The notes beneath the pieces are model-generated. The model saw only the letters and a program-made list of their open reading frames with translations. It was not told the origin of the DNA and searched no databases. A stretch of DNA of 7,491 nt. Source: an uncultured Sutterella sp. Its GTDB lineage: Bacteria; Pseudomonadota; Gammaproteobacteria; Burkholderiales; Burkholderiaceae_F. Both the position numbers and the translations under genes were made by a program. The DNA lies in NCBI GenBank assembly GCA_900553105.1, contig USCE01000061.1, positions 1 to 7,491 on the forward strand. The letters run 5' to 3'. Positions 5,583 to 7,491 of the stretch are shown here, piece by piece. Every line of letters starts with the position of its first letter. Position 1 is the stretch's first letter.

Positions 5583-6617
5583 TTAAAAAAGTGATGGAGT
5601 TTGACCGTGAGCGACAGGCCCTTCAAAACCGAAATGACGGTAGGCCAATGCGGTAGCCACGCGTCCGCGGGGCGTTCGTTGCAAATGACCTTGTTGAATG
5701 AGATAGGGTTCCACGACATCTTCAAGTGTTTCGCGATCCTCGCCCACGGCGGCTGCTAGATTGTCAATGCCGACCGGTCCCCCGGCAAATTTCTCGATGA
5801 TAGCCAGCAAGAACTTGCGGTCAATGAGATCAAATCCTAAGGGATCCACGTCGAGCATTTGAAGCGCTTTATCGGCAACGTCCCGGGTTACAAGACCGTC
5901 TGCTTTCACTTGAGCATAATCGCGAACTCGGCGAAGCAGGCGGTTGGCAATGCGCGGCGTTCCACGGCTTCTTCGCGCGACTTCATAAGCGCCCTCATCA
6001 TCGATACTGACATTGAGCAATCGAGCAGAGCGTCGTACAATTTTGGCCAAATCATCAGTGCTATAAAACTGCAACTGACTGACGATGCCGAATCGGGCAC
6101 GCAACGGGTTAGTCAGCATGCCGGCGCGGGTTGTTGCGCCGATGAGCGTAAAGGGTTTTAAATCGAGTTTGATGGATCGGGCCGCCGGGCCTTCGCCGAT
6201 CATGATATCGATTTGGAAGTCTTCTAAAGCCGGGTAAAGAATTTCTTCAACAACGGGGGACAATCGATGGATTTCGTCAATAAAAAGTACGTCGTTGGCT
6301 TGAAGGTTCGTCAGAATCGCCGCTAAGTCTCCAGGGCGTTCAAGAACCGGACCAGAAGTTTGGCGAAGATTAACGCCCATTTCATTAGCAATGATGTGAG
6401 CCAAAGTGGTTTTTCCTAAGCCTGGGGGGCCAAAAACTAGCAAGTGATCAAGCGCTTCGCCTCGTGCTTTGGCCGCTTCAATAAAAATGGACAATTGTTC
6501 GCAGGCTTTCGGCTGACCGACATAGTCAGCCAAGCGTGTCGGACGTAAAGCGCGATCAATATTGTCTTCATTCGGCGAGCTTGATTCTGCGCTTACAATG
6601 CGTTCAATCGTTTGCAT
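5583..6617 (-). CDS. ruvB: RuvB, Holliday-junction branch-migration ATPase
   Basis: RuvB forms hexameric rings that pump DNA through the RuvA-bound Holliday junction during recombinational repair. From the ATG at 6615-6617 the protein has 344 residues (E. coli 336). It shows Walker A GPPGLGKT at 63-70, Walker B LFIDEIHR at 111-118, sensor 1 IGATTRAG at 159-166, arginines in LRARFG at about 172-177, and sensor 2 RGTPRIANRLLRRVRD from about 218. The C-terminal winged helix includes GGPVGIDNLAAAVGEDRETL. A TTG two codons upstream (6621-6623) also opens the frame. However, the Shine-Dalgarno GGGGAAG (6627-6633) is 9 bases from the ATG and only 3 from the TTG, so I chose the ATG. The gene begins 6 bases after the ruvA stop, so the two are probably coupled. 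Confidence 0.97.
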   Translation of the reverse strand: MQTIERIVSAESSSPNEDNIDRALRPTRLADYVGQPKACEQLSIFIEAAKARGEALDHLLVFGPPGLGKTTLAHIIANEMGVNLRQTSGPVLERPGDLAAILTNLQANDVLFIDEIHRLSPVVEEILYPALEDFQIDIMIGEGPAARSIKLDLKPFTLIGATTRAGMLTNPLRARFGIVSQLQFYSTDDLAKIVRRSARLLNVSIDDEGAYEVARRSRGTPRIANRLLRRVRDYAQVKADGLVTRDVADKALQMLDVDPLGFDLIDRKFLLAIIEKFAGGPVGIDNLAAAVGEDRETLEDVVEPYLIQQGHLQRTPRGRVATALAYRHFGFEGPVAHGQTPSLF

Positions 6618-6623
6618 AACCAA

Positions 6624-7205
6624 TTACTTCCCCATACTTTGCAAGGCCAAACGGATGCCGTCGGATACGGATGTATTGTCCGGCAATTTTTTGACTGCCA
6701 AGCGTGCTTCACGTTCGCTGTATCCTAAACCAACCAAAGCATTGATAATGTCATTGACGACAGAGCCAGCTGGATTGACAATAATGCTATCGTCAGCCAG
6801 GCTGGCCGTTAATTTGTCTTTGAGTTCTAACAAAAGCCTTTCGGCAGTCTTTTTCCCGATGCCGGGAACCTTTGTTAAAAGAGCCGATTCTTGCATAGCT
6901 ACAGCATTGGCTAAATCGGTGACGGAAAGACCGGAGAGAATGGATAGCGCCGTTCGGGCTCCAATGCCGGAGACTTTCAATAAGAGTCTGAACGCTTCAC
7001 GTTCTTCGGAAGTCAGAAAACCGAAGAGCAGTTGAGCATCTTCTCGCACGATCATTTGTGTCAAAAGAGTGACCTCTTGGCCATGTGCCGGTAAGTTGTA
7101 AAACGTCGACATCGGCACATCGATTTCGTAGCCCACTCCGTGCACGTCTATAACGATACGAGGTGGTGCGCTTTCGATCAAAATTCCTTTAATTCGTCCG
7201 ATCAT
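6624..7205 (-). CDS. ruvA: RuvA, Holliday-junction DNA-binding protein
   Basis: RuvA binds four-way junctions as a tetramer or octamer and loads RuvB. The 193-residue product starts MIGRIKGILIES, the classic RuvA opening. An N-terminal OB-fold domain runs to about 62 (with VHGVGYEIDVP and VREDAQLLFGF). Two helix-hairpin-helix motifs follow, at 77-87 (KVSGIGARTAL) and 112-125 (KVPGIGKKTAERLL). A flexible link and the RuvB-binding domain III come at about 147-193 (ALVGLGYSEREARLAVKKL). E. coli RuvA has 203 residues. A longer frame opening at 7235 is rejected because the family start is at 7203-7205. That ATG overlaps the ruvC stop as ATGA and has an AGGA at 7217-7220, 11 bases upstream. Coupled translation with ruvC is likely. 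Confidence 0.97.
   Translation of the reverse strand: MIGRIKGILIESAPPRIVIDVHGVGYEIDVPMSTFYNLPAHGQEVTLLTQMIVREDAQLLFGFLTSEEREAFRLLLKVSGIGARTALSILSGLSVTDLANAVAMQESALLTKVPGIGKKTAERLLLELKDKLTASLADDSIIVNPAGSVVNDIINALVGLGYSEREARLAVKKLPDNTSVSDGIRLALQSMGK
6627..6633 (-). promoter_or_regulatory. Shine-Dalgarno of ruvB inside the 3' end of ruvA
   Basis: GGGGAAG on the minus strand lies within the last codons of ruvA. It is 9 bases from the ATG at 6617 but only 3 from the upstream TTG, which decides the ruvB start. Confidence 0.8.
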
Positions 7206-7491
7206 TTCGTAGAAAGTCCTAAATGAATTTCCCAAGCCGAGCGGCTTTTGGATGTTGAACGAGATCTCGCCCGACCGGTGCTAGTTTTAGGGGCAGACAA
7301 CGCTTGAGTCATTTTCATCGATTGAGCGGCACAGACAGCACATGCTAACGCATCTGCAGCGTCAGCCTGAATACTCTCGGGCAATCCTAACAGACGGGAC
7401 ATCATTGCTTGAACTTGTGTTTTGGCAGCTCTGCCCGTGCCTACCACGGCTTGTTTTATCTCCGTGGGCGAGAATTCGTTCACAGTTAGAC
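7202..7491 (-). CDS. ruvC: RuvC Holliday-junction resolvase, C-terminal part (5' end outside window)
   Basis: RuvC is a dimeric metal-dependent endonuclease that cuts Holliday junctions symmetrically. The frame stays open to the right edge of the window, so only about 96 C-terminal codons are visible; the GTG at 7481-7483 is an internal valine. VNEFSPTEIKQAVVGTGRA and QADAADALA match the end of the RuvC catalytic domain. The two aspartates of the latter correspond to Asp138 and Asp141 of the E. coli active site. After this the protein is about 18 residues longer than E. coli RuvC and ends in a basic, serine-rich tail (STGRARSRSTSKSRSAW). The stop TGA overlaps the ruvA ATG by 4 bases (ATGA), giving a ruvC-ruvA-ruvB order. 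The promoter of the cluster must lie beyond the window. Confidence 0.94.
   Translation of the reverse strand, partial: LTVNEFSPTEIKQAVVGTGRAAKTQVQAMMSRLLGLPESIQADAADALACAVCAAQSMKMTQALSAPKTSTGRARSRSTSKSRSAWEIHLGLSTK

Noticed and set aside
6562..7035. 157-residue open frame on the + strand across the ruvA/ruvB junction
   Set aside because: It overlaps two certain genes in antisense, crosses their boundary and has no recognisable motif or ribosome binding site.
7206..7235. Ten-residue N-terminal extension of RuvA from an earlier start
   Set aside because: RuvA proteins begin MIGRIKG; that ATG overlaps the ruvC stop as ATGA and has its own AGGA upstream.

Overview
The window looks like a core chromosomal segment of a proteobacterium. 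The gene content (ruvCAB, ybgC, tolQRA, a prolyl-tRNA synthetase of the bacterial type with an inserted editing domain, a 98-residue HU) fits a beta- or gammaproteobacterium. The moderate base composition and the style of the HU and ProRS proteins make a gut Burkholderiales (Sutterella/Parasutterella-like) host my best guess. This is an inference from memory, not from a search.

Layout. On the + strand, positions 1-1014 hold the 3' part of proS. It faces hupB (minus, 1140-1436), and the two genes share a near-perfect 15-bp-arm bidirectional terminator at 1084-1116. Upstream of hupB (1437-1720) lie its ribosome binding site, a probable promoter in A/T-rich DNA, a minus-strand terminator at 1572-1604 and an imperfect inverted repeat. 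Positions 1720 to about 2412 contain no open frame, but the minus strand reads as a decayed gene. It has five in-frame stops and two single-base frameshifts, and its residues suggest an HD-domain (metal-dependent phosphohydrolase-like) protein.

From 2429 to the end of the window, everything is one tightly packed minus-strand cluster, read from right to left: ruvC (partial), ruvA, ruvB, ybgC, tolQ, tolR, tolA, then an unrecognised 190-residue cytoplasmic protein and a strong terminator at 2429-2456. Intergenic gaps run from a 4-bp overlap (ruvC/ruvA) to 35 bp (ybgC/tolQ), so the set is probably cotranscribed from a promoter outside the window.

Functionally, RuvA and RuvB form the Holliday-junction branch-migration motor and RuvC is the resolvase. 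YbgC is a hotdog acyl-CoA thioesterase. TolQ, TolR and TolA form the inner-membrane energised part of the Tol-Pal cell-envelope system. The partners tolB and pal, which usually follow tolA, are not here; the unknown 190-residue gene stands in their place. I found no mobile element, CRISPR array, tRNA or rRNA. The most interesting items are the decayed gene, the tolB/pal-less tol cluster with its unknown last gene, and the 18-bp tandem repeats inside tolA.
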